Below, in pieces: positions 36,527-45,408 of a stretch of 62,099 bases of DNA. Numbering within the stretch: the first letter of the stretch is position 1; the number at the start of each line of letters is the position of its first letter. The stretch is from Tateyamaria sp. Alg231-49. GTDB lineage: Bacteria; Pseudomonadota; Alphaproteobacteria; Rhodobacterales; Rhodobacteraceae. Position numbers and translations under genes: made by a program. The stretch is taken from NCBI RefSeq assembly GCF_900143535.1, contig NZ_FRFA01000021.1:1-62099 (forward strand), read 5' to 3'. The notes beneath the pieces are model-generated. The model searched no databases, was not told the origin of the DNA, and worked only from the letters and a program-made list of their open reading frames with translations.

Positions 36527-37486
36527 CTAAAGTAGATCGCCGGGCGTTTTCCCAGCAAAGAAAGCATCCACGTTGTCAAGCGCGCGAAACCCCATGGCGT
36601 CACGCGTCGAACGCGTGGCGCTTCCGATATGGGGCAGCATAAAGATGTTGTCATGCTCCGAAAATGCGGGGTTGCCACCCGGCTCGACTTGAAAACAGTC
36701 AAGGCCCGCAGCAGCGAGGTGTTTCCGTGTCAGGGTTTCCAACAGCGCGGTTTCGTCCACCAGCGCTCCGCGTGCGGTGTTCACCATCACTGCGCCTTGG
36801 GGCAGCAGGGAAAAACGTTCCGAGTTCATCAGATTTGTCGTTTCGGGTGTGGCCGGGCAATGCAATGAAAGGAAATCCGCGACGCTCAACAGGCTTTCGA
36901 CACTGCCGTGGTAGGTCGCGCCTTGTGCCTGATCAGCGGGCAGTTCGGTGCGGTTGTAGTAGTGGATTTCCATGTCAAAGCCGCGCGCTTTTGCAGCGAA
37001 CGCGCGGCCCACACGGCCCATCCCGATGATACCAAGCCGCGCGCCGGTAACTTGCTTGCCGACCATAAATGCAGGCGACCAGCTATCCCACGCACCGGTG
37101 CGCACGATCCGATCACCGGCCACTGCGTGCCGGGCCGCGCCCAGCATCAAGAGCATCGCGAGTTCCGCCGTAGCATCTGACAGAACATCTGGCGTGTTCG
37201 TTACCGCGATGCCACGTGTCTTGAGCGCCGGTAGATCGCAGTGATCGACACCGACAGAGTGGTTGGCCACGATCCGCAGCCGATCTGAAAACTGCGCCAC
37301 CACATCTGCGCTGAAATGTTCGGAATGGCATGGAATGATGGCATCGAAATCGGCGCTGGCTGCAATCAATTCGTCTGCTGTGCCAGGAGTATCTTCGTGG
37401 TTGATGACCACGTCATAGTCGCGCGCTGCACGCTCTAGTGTGGCGTCCGAAAGCCGGCGGGTGATCCATAGGCGTTTACGGGTCAT
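36527..37486 (-). CDS. D-2-hydroxyacid dehydrogenase (glycerate/hydroxypyruvate type)
   Basis: About 319 residues from MTRKRLWITRR. NAD fingerprint LGIIGMGRVGRAFAAKARGF, catalytic Arg in NTARGALVDE, Glu in the CFQVEPGGNPAF region, and catalytic His in LPHIGSATRSTR. The sequence is closest in pattern to glyoxylate/hydroxypyruvate reductases. It overlaps the small membrane protein gene by four bases. Confidence 0.85.
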   Translation of the reverse strand: MTRKRLWITRRLSDATLERAARDYDVVINHEDTPGTADELIAASADFDAIIPCHSEHFSADVVAQFSDRLRIVANHSVGVDHCDLPALKTRGIAVTNTPDVLSDATAELAMLLMLGAARHAVAGDRIVRTGAWDSWSPAFMVGKQVTGARLGIIGMGRVGRAFAAKARGFDMEIHYYNRTELPADQAQGATYHGSVESLLSVADFLSLHCPATPETTNLMNSERFSLLPQGAVMVNTARGALVDETALLETLTRKHLAAAGLDCFQVEPGGNPAFSEHDNIFMLPHIGSATRSTRDAMGFRALDNVDAFFAGKTPGDLL

Positions 37487-37677
37487 TTTTTGCGCACGCA
37501 TTCATCCCAGAAATCATAGATCGCCATGCCGCAGACTACGATGGCGATGATCATGAACGGCAAACCTCCGTAGAACCCAGCAAAGCCACTCGAGATACTT
37601 TGCGACAATCCTCCAATGAAGATGCACAGGAACGCCGTTCCAATCAGCCCGACAATCAGTTTCACGGTGTATGACAT
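37483..37677 (-). CDS. Small two-helix membrane protein
   Basis: 64 residues with two hydrophobic segments (about 5-27 and 38-55) and a charged tail ending DECVRKK. It lies 12 bases after the amidase and overlaps the dehydrogenase start by four bases, so it is a real operon member. No family is recognised. It could assist the TRAP permease or anchor an enzyme at the membrane, but nothing in the sequence proves either. Confidence 0.65.
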   Translation of the reverse strand: MSYTVKLIVGLIGTAFLCIFIGGLSQSISSGFAGFYGGLPFMIIAIVVCGMAIYDFWDECVRKK

Positions 37678-37689
37678 GCTATGTCCTCT

Positions 37690-39033
37690 CTATGCGTCAG
37701 CCGCTTGGGCCAGTTCGGTCTGCAACCAGCGCGCGGTGCGCAGCAACCGGTCGTCTTTTTCCGCCGGTCCGATCAGCTGTACCCCGATGGGCAAATCTGT
37801 TTCACCCACAAGCAGGGGCAGCGTGACGCACGGCAAACCAGCCAACGTCCACAGTGTACAGAATATCGGATCGCCGGTGCCACTGCCAAACAGGGGTGCT
37901 TCACCTGCTGCCGAGGGCGCTATGATCGCATCAAACTCGACAAAGAAATCCGCAAAGAAAGCCTCCGCAGATGCTTTGACGGCAAGCGCGTCCTCGTATT
38001 CGGTTTGGGTGATTTGGCGGCCACGAGTGATGACCGGTTTCAGCGTCTCGCTTATCTGGTCCCAGTGTTGATCGAACACCTCGGCCTGATGCAAACAGAT
38101 TTCGTATTCGTGGATGCGTGCTTGCACCGCGACAAGGTTCGACAATGTGTCGGCGGGCTGCATAGGTGTTACCTGCGGCCCCAGAATATCCAGAACGGCA
38201 TCAAGCCCTGTGCGCGCATCTTCTGAAAGCCTGTCGTTAAACGGTAGATCGAACCACGCAAGGTCAGGTGGCACAGGCACGTCTGCCCCCGCCCCTGCCA
38301 ACATATCCGGACGAGGTCGAGCAAAACTGGCTGGGTCATGTTGGTCATAACCGCTAATGGCGTCAGTTAGCAGTGCTGTGTCCGCCAAAGTGCGGCCAAA
38401 GCAACCCACCTGATCCAGAGATACAGAGGTTTGCAACAGCCCTGTGCGTGAGATCACTCCACGTGTGGGTTTGAACCCGAACGTGCCGCAAAACGACGCT
38501 GGTCGGATCACCGACCCATTTGTCTGTGTGCCGACGGCCAACGGCACATGGCACGCCGCGACTGCCGCCGCAGATCCGCTAGAGGATCCGCCCGGGCTGT
38601 GGTCCGGATTGTGCGGATTGCGGGTTTCATTTGCATGGACGAAGGCTAATTCAGTCGTGACTGTTTTGCCCATGATGACCGCGCCCGCTTCGCGCAGATG
38701 TTCGACCAACCGGGCCACATGCTTGGTCTCGCGACCTGAAAAGATCGGAGTTCCGCGCTGCGTCGGCATTTTGGCTGTGTCAATGATGTCCTTCAGACCA
38801 ACCGGAATGCCATGCAAAGCCCCCAACGCCATTCCTGCTTTGCGCAACCGGTCGCATTCGGCAGCTTGTGCCAGTGCCGCGTCCGGATCCAGAAACGCCC
38901 AAGCTTTTATGGCATCGTCTGTAGCATTGATCCGATCAAGGCACGATTGGACCAATGCCACAGATGTCAGTCGCCCTGCCGCCATTGCGGCAAGGGCCTC
39001 TGTTGCCGAAAGAGTGTAGGCATCCTTGATCAC
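37690..39033 (-). CDS. Amidase-signature family hydrolase
   Basis: A 447-residue amidase signature enzyme with a Ser-cisSer-Lys triad. Lys lies in GIPVGLKDIIDT near residue 80, and the Ser residues in HSPGGSSSGSAAAVAA near 150-165. It hydrolyses a C-N amide bond of an unknown substrate. It overlaps the TRAP large permease by four bases, so its substrate is probably imported by that transporter. It is not GatA, which is longer and has a different context. Confidence 0.85.
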   Translation of the reverse strand: MIKDAYTLSATEALAAMAAGRLTSVALVQSCLDRINATDDAIKAWAFLDPDAALAQAAECDRLRKAGMALGALHGIPVGLKDIIDTAKMPTQRGTPIFSGRETKHVARLVEHLREAGAVIMGKTVTTELAFVHANETRNPHNPDHSPGGSSSGSAAAVAACHVPLAVGTQTNGSVIRPASFCGTFGFKPTRGVISRTGLLQTSVSLDQVGCFGRTLADTALLTDAISGYDQHDPASFARPRPDMLAGAGADVPVPPDLAWFDLPFNDRLSEDARTGLDAVLDILGPQVTPMQPADTLSNLVAVQARIHEYEICLHQAEVFDQHWDQISETLKPVITRGRQITQTEYEDALAVKASAEAFFADFFVEFDAIIAPSAAGEAPLFGSGTGDPIFCTLWTLAGLPCVTLPLLVGETDLPIGVQLIGPAEKDDRLLRTARWLQTELAQAADA

Positions 39034-40397
39034 GGGATGTAGGGCCCAAAGAGGTAGTCAGGGAACCACAACGCGATGCCTGGGAATTGGTACATGAGCA
39101 CCATCGTGAAAATCACGATGCCCAAGTACGGCATGATCCCGCGGAAGATTTCCATCAACTCGATTTGCTTTTTCAGTACGCCCTTTAGGTAATAGGCCGA
39201 CATGGCCATGGGCGGAGTCAGGAAAGAAGTTTGCAGGTTCAGCGCAACGAGCATCGCAAAGAAATAGGGGTTCACGCCGAAGACTTCGAGCAGAGGCAAG
39301 AAGATCGGCACGAAGATGATCAGGATTTCCGACCACTCCAGCGGCCAGCCCAACAGGAAGATAATGATTTGCGCGAGGATCAAGAATTCCCACGGCTCAA
39401 GGTCCATGCCGCCCACCCAATGGGCGATGATGTCATGGCCACCGAGATAGGAAAATACGGACGCAAACGTCCACGACCCGACAAACAACCAGCAGACCAT
39501 TGCTGTGGCTTTTGCCGTCAGGAACACGCTTTCCTTTAGTTTGGTCCAAGTCATGGAACGATAGAGCACCGCCAGAACCATCCCCCCAAGGGCACCCATG
39601 GCAGCGGCCTCTGCCGGCGTCGCCAAGCCGCCCAAGATGGATCCAAGAACAAGCGCGATCAGGACGGTCAACGGTACGAAGCTGACGAGTAGGTCCCAAT
39701 AAATCTCCCGCGGGGGCGGAGGGTTCTCAATCGTGGGCTTGGGGGCCAGCGACGGCGTCAACCAGACCCGAAAAATCACGTAGACGATGTAGAGGCCCGC
39801 AAGCAGCATGCCTGGAAAAAGGGCCGCAGCATAAAGGCGCAGCGGAGACAGGTCCGCAATCGCGGCATAGACGATCAGCATGATAGAAGGCGGAATCAGA
39901 ATGCCCAGCGTACCGCCCGCACAAATGACACCAGAGGCGAAGCTCTTGTTGTAATCAGCCTTGGCCATCGCGGGAAAGGCCAACAATCCCATCAGCGTGA
40001 CAACCGCTCCAACGATGCCGGATGCAGTTGAGAAAACGGCGCAGGTCACCAGTGCGGCAATGGCAAGGCTGCCGGGCAAATTTCGCGCTGCCATGTAGAG
40101 CGAGAAGAACAACTTATCTACGATATTGGCGCGCTCCACCACGTAGCCCATGAACAGGAACAGCGGGATCGCGACAAGTATCGGGTTCTCCATCACCGAA
40201 TAAGTGTTCTGGTTCAGCAGATAGAAGATGTTGTTGTTGAATATATCACTAAAGCTCTCGATCGAGCCGCCCTGATGGTAGGCGTAGTAGCCAAAGGCGA
40301 CACCCATCGCCAGCAATGTAAAGGCAATTGGGAAACCCAGCAGGACGAGGACGATAAAGAGCGCAAGCATCAGCAGGGCGACTTCGGGATTTGTCAT
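39030..40397 (-). CDS. TRAP transporter large permease (DctM-like)
   Basis: About 455 residues from MTNPEVALLMLALF at 40397; the upstream open frame is rejected. It has about 12-13 membrane segments of the DctM family, with FMGYVVERANIVDKLF, GAVVTLMGLLAFPAM and LGILIPPSIMLIVYA, the last being a family hallmark. It imports substrate bound by the periplasmic protein using a Na+ or H+ gradient. It starts 31 bases after the small permease. Confidence 0.88.
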   Translation of the reverse strand: MTNPEVALLMLALFIVLVLLGFPIAFTLLAMGVAFGYYAYHQGGSIESFSDIFNNNIFYLLNQNTYSVMENPILVAIPLFLFMGYVVERANIVDKLFFSLYMAARNLPGSLAIAALVTCAVFSTASGIVGAVVTLMGLLAFPAMAKADYNKSFASGVICAGGTLGILIPPSIMLIVYAAIADLSPLRLYAAALFPGMLLAGLYIVYVIFRVWLTPSLAPKPTIENPPPPREIYWDLLVSFVPLTVLIALVLGSILGGLATPAEAAAMGALGGMVLAVLYRSMTWTKLKESVFLTAKATAMVCWLFVGSWTFASVFSYLGGHDIIAHWVGGMDLEPWEFLILAQIIIFLLGWPLEWSEILIIFVPIFLPLLEVFGVNPYFFAMLVALNLQTSFLTPPMAMSAYYLKGVLKKQIELMEIFRGIMPYLGIVIFTMVLMYQFPGIALWFPDYLFGPYIP

Positions 40398-40428
40398 CTT
40401 TTTTGTCTTTCTTGAAGCGCTAAGCGGC

Positions 40429-41019
40429 TTATCGATTATTCGGAGATATGGCTTCGATCGCCTCAAGATCGGCTTCGCTCAGCAGATCCTCTGTTTCTTT
40501 CACATCAGCCAAACGTTCAGGCCAAACACCGGTGCGAATGGCCATCACACATCGCACCAGCTCGGCGATGCCCTGTATCACAAGCAGACCGCCTGCCAGA
40601 GGGATAAGAGACTTGAAGAAGTAGATTTGGATTGAGGCGGGGCTGTTAAAGCTGACTTCCTTGTAGCGCCAACTGTCCGAGGCGATTTCATAACCGTACC
40701 AGACCAGTGCGATGATGCCGGGAAAGAAGAACAGAAAGTAGAGCAGGAAATCCAAGGCTGCCTGCACCCGGACCGGAAACAGGCGATAGACGACGTCGGC
40801 CCTTACATGCGTGTCCTGCGCCAGTGCGTACGCTCCGCACATAAGGAACAACGCGCCATACATCTGGATCATCATGTCAAACGCCCAGACGGTCGGCGAA
40901 TTCAGCACGTAGCGCACAAAGACCTCGTAAGACACCGACAGCGTCAGGATCAGAATGCACCATCCAAAAGCCCGCCCCGTCCAAAGGCTGAGGCCCTCGA
41001 TCGCGTGAACAAATCTCAT
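40429..41019 (-). CDS. TRAP transporter small permease (DctQ-like)
   Basis: About 196 residues from MRFVHAIEGLSLWTGR at 41019. Four membrane segments, with the DctQ pattern WAFDMMIQMYGALFLMCGAY and a long acidic C-terminal tail (LLSEADLEAIEAI). It partners the large permease. It is somewhat longer than the usual 160-180 because of that tail. Confidence 0.85.
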   Translation of the reverse strand: MRFVHAIEGLSLWTGRAFGWCILILTLSVSYEVFVRYVLNSPTVWAFDMMIQMYGALFLMCGAYALAQDTHVRADVVYRLFPVRVQAALDFLLYFLFFFPGIIALVWYGYEIASDSWRYKEVSFNSPASIQIYFFKSLIPLAGGLLVIQGIAELVRCVMAIRTGVWPERLADVKETEDLLSEADLEAIEAISPNNR

Positions 41020-41072
41020 CTTTTTGCTTCTCCCCACAGATCCGCTGGGCTTACTGTGTAACCCGCGGACAA

Positions 41073-41105
41073 GATGTCCGGACACCGAAACGGTGCCCGG
41101 ACATC
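41073..41105 (-). terminator. Strong hairpin between TRAP binding-protein and permease genes
   Basis: Arms GATGTCCGG and CCGGACATC plus an inner CACCG/CGGTG, one mismatch and a 3-base loop, 18 bases after the binding-protein stop. It probably protects or attenuates the message so the binding protein outnumbers the permease. Confidence 0.75.
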
Positions 41106-41122
41106 TCAGTCTTGTACTGAAA

Positions 41123-42217
41123 TCAACCGAAGTAGTGGTTGTAGGCCAGTTTATAGTCAGGCTGGTTCAGGTTGAGATAGTTCATCACATCCTTCGCATA
41201 CGCTTTCTGCGATTCCATCACCTTGGCAAAGAACGGGTCGTCCTCTGCGATACGCGCTGTGACTTTGTCCCATGCTTCAAGCTGTGCGGCCATCACCGAA
41301 TCCGGCGTCCGGTATACGTTCACGCCGTCAGATTCCTGCAGCTTCAGCAGGTCGTCTGAATAGCGCTTGGTGTTGCCCCAGTAGAAGCCGGAATTTTCAG
41401 CCATCGACGCGTTCTTGATGATCGCTTTATGCTCATCCGACAGTGCGTTGAACTTGTCTTTGTTGATCGTGACCTCAAAGAACTCCTGGCTCTGGTGGTA
41501 AGACGCGAGGTGGTAGTGCTTGGACACGTCCTGCATACCAAAGTCGCGGTCAGAAGTGGGGTTGTTGAATTCAGCCGCGTCAATCAGACCTGATTTCATC
41601 GCAGGCTGGATTTCGCCGCCCGGAAGCTGAACAACCGACATACCCATTTCGAGCAGAACGTCAGCAGCCAGACCAACGGTACGGTACTTGAGGCCGTCCA
41701 TTTGCGAAGCGTCTGTGATCTGCTCTTGGAACCAGCCCAGAGGCTGAGCAGGCATTGGCGAGTTGAAGAAGGACACGACGTTGAGACGCAGTGTATCCAT
41801 CAGCTCGTCAAAGAGTTCCTGACCGCCACCTGCGTGGACCCATCCCAGAACTTCCTGGCTAGACCAACCAAAGCAAGGGCCTGTGCCGAAGAGCGAAGCC
41901 GCTTTTGATTTGCCGTACCAATACGCCGGAACGTAGTGTGCCGCGTCCAGAACGCCGCGGTGTACCGCGTCTTGCATCTGGCTGGTTTTCACAACGGCGT
42001 CGACCGAAAGCACTTCGATTGTCAGAGAGCCGCCCGACATTTCGTTTACGCGAGCCGCAAAGGATTGTGCGTTCTCGAGGAAAATGCCGCCGCCCCAGGC
42101 TGCCTGCATTTTGAGTGTTGTTCCATGACCGTCCGCAATCGCGGGCGTCGCCAAAGCTGCGGCACCGGCCACAGCGGAACCGCGCAGAAAGTTTCTGCGG
42201 TTAACTGTATCTTTCAT
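41123..42217 (-). CDS. TRAP transporter periplasmic binding protein (DctP/TAXI-like)
   Basis: 364 residues. The N-terminus VNRRNFLRGSAVAGAAALA is a twin-arginine signal, common in roseobacter TRAP proteins that may be exported folded. The mature part shows the DctP fold, with the conserved Arg-containing GLKYRTVGLAADVLLEMG and the SGLIDAAEFNNPTSD segment near the ligand. Trp-rich sites (CFGWSSQEVLGWV) resemble the TRAP subgroup for 2-oxo or hydroxy carboxylates. It heads the operon. Confidence 0.88.
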   Translation of the reverse strand: MKDTVNRRNFLRGSAVAGAAALATPAIADGHGTTLKMQAAWGGGIFLENAQSFAARVNEMSGGSLTIEVLSVDAVVKTSQMQDAVHRGVLDAAHYVPAYWYGKSKAASLFGTGPCFGWSSQEVLGWVHAGGGQELFDELMDTLRLNVVSFFNSPMPAQPLGWFQEQITDASQMDGLKYRTVGLAADVLLEMGMSVVQLPGGEIQPAMKSGLIDAAEFNNPTSDRDFGMQDVSKHYHLASYHQSQEFFEVTINKDKFNALSDEHKAIIKNASMAENSGFYWGNTKRYSDDLLKLQESDGVNVYRTPDSVMAAQLEAWDKVTARIAEDDPFFAKVMESQKAYAKDVMNYLNLNQPDYKLAYNHYFG

Positions 42218-42916
42218 GTTCCCTCCCTAGGAATCTGACGCAGCCAAAAATTTAGAGAAATCGACCACGCCTAATAGTTCAGACCGAGGTTTACCGTTGT
42301 TTTTTCCTCCCAGGGCTCCTCAACCCGGCGGCAGGACAACCGGCATCCTTATGCCCAGAGGTAGGGTAAGTCAAATTTGGACGGTGGCAAGTGCTGAAAA
42401 CTTGGGCTGCGTTTCCCAAGGGTCTCTGCATGAGCAGTTCTTCTCGTCGCTTCGCCGTTTGCTACTGTGATGCATACACTGAATTGAGCGGCCGAATGAT
42501 CCTTGTTTACCTGAGCTGGTAGCGCCACCATGCCACAAGTTTAGCGGCCCAAAGCAAATGGCGAGCACGAACGTGTTCGCCAAACCCGCCGAGGTGAACC
42601 CGCGACAAGAATAATTTTGAAATCGCGCAAGTAGGCAATTCCGCAAGCAATTGAGGTCGGTTTCAAGAACTTTCGATTAAGCCGCCACGCTTGCAGCGGA
42701 TCATGCGCTCAACTCTACACTTTCTGTTCACGCTACCAAAAATCTGCAAACCGAGAGGTAAAGGCGACGGGTCACAACCTCAGCCAATTCGACAGAGCCA
42801 ATCTTGATATCTGCCCATTGGGCATTTCCCAGCAACCGCGATTATTGGGGTTTTGTGACCTCAAGAGTTTCATTAGCGTTCTAGGTCAGATCGCAAACAG
42901 AAAAGAGACAGACGGC
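42218..42916. other. About 700 bases without a recognised gene
   Basis: Divergent spacer between the TRAP operon (minus) and the GST-like gene (plus). A 91-codon minus-strand frame (42371-42646) has no recognisable motif and an unusual Cys-rich composition, and is probably chance. Promoters for both sides should lie here. Confidence 0.5.
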
Positions 42917-43861
42917 ATGCCCGACCCAACGACCGAGATTATTTTGCACAACTATCCGCAATCCCCCGTGGCGGAAAAAGTGCGTGTGGCCTTTGGTATC
43001 AAGCAGCTGACCTGGCGCGATGTCGAAATACCGCGGCTGCCGCCGAAGCCAATGCTGACAGCGCTTACTGGCGGCTACCGACGTACCCCGGTCATGCAAA
43101 TCGGGGCGGATATCTACTGCGACAGCCAATGCATTCTTCGCGAGCTTGAGCGTCGTCACCCTACGCCGACGTTCATGCCAACCTCTGAGGCCGGCTTGAT
43201 GTGGTGTCTCAGCCGTTACACCGATGGTGATCTGTTCTCGCTTGCGGTGAAAATCGTTCTTGGATCAGCCGGTGATAATCTGCCAAGTGAGTTTGCCGAG
43301 GACCGAGGACGTTTATACATTGGCAAAGATTGGGCCGAAGGCCTTAAACGCGCCAATGAACAGCTTCCACATCTTGTCGCACAGATGCGTGCGCCTCTGT
43401 CTTGGATGAATTCACAGTTGAGCGACGGGCGCTCGTTCTTGCTCGGCTCTGATCCTGCGGTTATCGATGCCCAAATGTACCATCTCATTTGGTTTATTCG
43501 TGGGCGGTGGGCCGGTGGCCCCGAGATGCTATCCGAATTTCCTGATCTGATACGGTGGGAAGAAAATGTCCGCACACTTGGGCATGGGGCATCACAGGCG
43601 ATGCGCGCGCAAGACGCAATTGGTCGCGCAAAGAATACCGAACCCGCGTCAGAAATTGGTGTAGCCCCTCACGATCCACAGGATCTTCAAGTCGATACTT
43701 TGGTATCGGTCAGCCCTGATGTTGAAGGTGGCGAGCAACCCGTCGAAGGCAAAGTGCGCTACGCAGATGCTGAAACCATTGCGATCGTGCGCACGAGCGA
43801 CGAGGTGGGAACTGTCTGCGTACATTTTCCGCGTACTGGCTATCGCATTGCCATAGCATAA
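42917..43861 (+). CDS. Glutathione S-transferase-like protein with C-terminal extension
   Basis: About 314 residues from MPDPTTEIILHNYPQSP. The thioredoxin-like GST N-domain is clear (SPVAEKVRVAFGIKQLTW, then TPVMQIGADIYCDSQCILRE with the glutathione-binding Asp-Ser). A helical C-domain follows to about residue 235. The last 70 residues (VDTLVSVSPDVEGGEQPVEG onwards) look like a small separate beta domain, not usual for GSTs. It stands 10 bases before the broken tautomerase. Confidence 0.75.
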   Translation: MPDPTTEIILHNYPQSPVAEKVRVAFGIKQLTWRDVEIPRLPPKPMLTALTGGYRRTPVMQIGADIYCDSQCILRELERRHPTPTFMPTSEAGLMWCLSRYTDGDLFSLAVKIVLGSAGDNLPSEFAEDRGRLYIGKDWAEGLKRANEQLPHLVAQMRAPLSWMNSQLSDGRSFLLGSDPAVIDAQMYHLIWFIRGRWAGGPEMLSEFPDLIRWEENVRTLGHGASQAMRAQDAIGRAKNTEPASEIGVAPHDPQDLQVDTLVSVSPDVEGGEQPVEGKVRYADAETIAIVRTSDEVGTVCVHFPRTGYRIAIA

Positions 43862-43871
43862 AGGAAAATTC

Positions 43872-44234
43872 ATGCCGGTTATCCGCATAGAAGTACCAGA
43901 AGGCACACCGCAAGAGTCCAAGAAGAGAATTCGCGAAGGCGTTAAACAAGCCGTTATCGATACGCTTGCGCCCAAGGAAGTCAAATAAGACTACGTCGGT
44001 GTGCGCGAGGTCTTTGGCATTTTGGGCGATGGCCTCCCACTGGTTACAGTTGACCTACGCCCGGGTCGCGACGCCGGGCGCAAGAAGGCTTTAACCGATG
44101 CGATTGCGACGCTCCTGCAAAAGGAACTCAACTCAGACCCGACCGATCTATACGTTCTTTTCCGTGAAAACCCTGCCGAGAACCATTATACCGGTGGCGT
44201 TCCGCTACCTGATTGGGTGCCTGCGGATCAGTAG
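43872..44234 (+). pseudogene. Tautomerase-family protein with in-frame stop
   Basis: It reads MPVIRIEVPEGTPQESKKRI to APKEVK, then TAA at 43986-43988, then DYVGVREVFGILGDGLP and onward in the same frame to 44234. Pro after the start Met is the catalytic base of 4-oxalocrotonate tautomerase-like enzymes. The single nonsense codon splits it into 38 and 81 codons. No frameshift is seen, so the lesion may be recent or a sequence error. Confidence 0.75.
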
Positions 44235-44330
44235 AAAAGACATTTTCCAAAAGGGGTACCGAGGAAAACGTCGTGTGAAGCCGACATTCGAATAAATCAC
44301 GCCATCAGGCACTTTTTGCTCAGAGCAGCC

Positions 44331-44560
44331 ACTCGCATTGTCAGAAAAAACCGGCTTGAGCCGGGCAGGGCGGTTTAGCAGCCTGCCGTGATGACAAAAC
44401 CACTCTTTTTCGGTACTCTACAACCAGTCCTGATGTCATCAATTTGGTGGCCATGATCTATGTGCAAGTGCCTCTGTAACTGAGAAACCCAGAAGGTCTT
44501 TTGCACGAAAGTGGTCGTGACATCAGCAACGAAACGGTTAGGTTTAATAAATCGTTTCAG
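44331..44560 (+). mobile_element. IS6-family relic D: left end
   Basis: TTGTCAGAAAAAACCGGCTT and the GAGCCGGGCAGGGCGG block match the left end of relic B. Decayed transposase start codons (MTKPLFF...) follow, then the LLHES and SNETVRF equivalents, out of frame with each other. Similarity ends directly before the VIT-family gene. No right end was found after that gene. Confidence 0.65.
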
Positions 44561-44567
44561 CGAATAA

Positions 44568-45293
44568 AGGAGCGCAAACAAAATTCCTGATCATGGACAT
44601 TCGGCCAAAGAAATAGCTGAGCGTATTGGGTCGCCGCCCGGCAGAGGAGTTCTGCGCGACGCCATTTATGGAGCAATTGACGGCGCAGTCACGACATTTG
44701 CAATTGTTGCGGGTGTTTCCGGCGCGGGTCTGTCGCCCTTTGTTATCGTTGCCCTTGGTGTAGCCAATGTTCTCGCGGATGGATTTTCGATGGCTGCGGC
44801 AAACTATTCTGGCACCAAGGCGGAGCTCGAAAACATGCGTCGCATTCGCGCAATCGAAGAGCGTCACATCGACGAGCATCCCGATGGTGAAAAACGTGAG
44901 GTACGTGAAATTTTGTATCAAAAAGGGCTGTCTGGCAAAGTACTCTCTCAAGCTACAGACGCCATAACCCAAGACCGCGAAAACTGGATTTCACTCATGA
45001 TGGAGGGCGAGTACGGATTGGGTGGGGTGGATCCGCATCCCATGAAATCTGCGATTACCACATTCATGGCATTTTTGGCTGCTGGCGTTGTTCCACTTTT
45101 CCCGTTTCTGTTGGGATTGGAGGACGCTTTGGCGCTTTCAGTGGCAATGACGCTCATAACCTTCTTTGGCATTGGTGCGCTAAAGAGCCATTGGTCATTG
45201 AACCATTGGTGGAGGTCTGGGTTTGAAACTCTTTTGATTGGTGGCGGAGCAGCCGCAATCGCCTATTTTGTTGGAACATTATTCCATGTGTAA
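44568..45293 (+). CDS. VIT1/CCC1-family transporter, native start codon not visible
   Basis: From HGHSAKEIAERIGSPPGRGV the frame reads like a full VIT family metal (Fe2+/Mn2+) transporter: LRDAIYGAIDGAVTTFAIVA, then NVLADGFSMAAANYSGTKAE, a charged cytoplasmic segment, and three C-terminal membrane helices with HPMKSAITTFMAFLAAG. The frame is open from 44568 after an in-frame TAA, but there is no ATG, GTG or TTG before residue Met at 44790. That Met would lose the first two helices. The native start seems to have been replaced by IS6 relic D. Start at a rare codon (ATT 44583) is possible. Confidence 0.65.
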   Translation, partial: RSANKIPDHGHSAKEIAERIGSPPGRGVLRDAIYGAIDGAVTTFAIVAGVSGAGLSPFVIVALGVANVLADGFSMAAANYSGTKAELENMRRIRAIEERHIDEHPDGEKREVREILYQKGLSGKVLSQATDAITQDRENWISLMMEGEYGLGGVDPHPMKSAITTFMAFLAAGVVPLFPFLLGLEDALALSVAMTLITFFGIGALKSHWSLNHWWRSGFETLLIGGGAAAIAYFVGTLFHV

Positions 45294-45408
45294 CGTCTGA
45301 CCAAAAGCCATGGTGTATAAAGTGGAGATCAAACAGCGACCTTTCGCAAGGGTTCTTGAGCCACCAGCTTCTTGAAGTCTCACTGTGTAAGAACAAGCAA
45401 AACTGTAG

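Noticed and set aside
42371..42646. A 91-codon ORF between the TRAP operon and the GST-like gene
   Set aside because: No ribosome site, motif or coupling; kept only as part of the spacer description.
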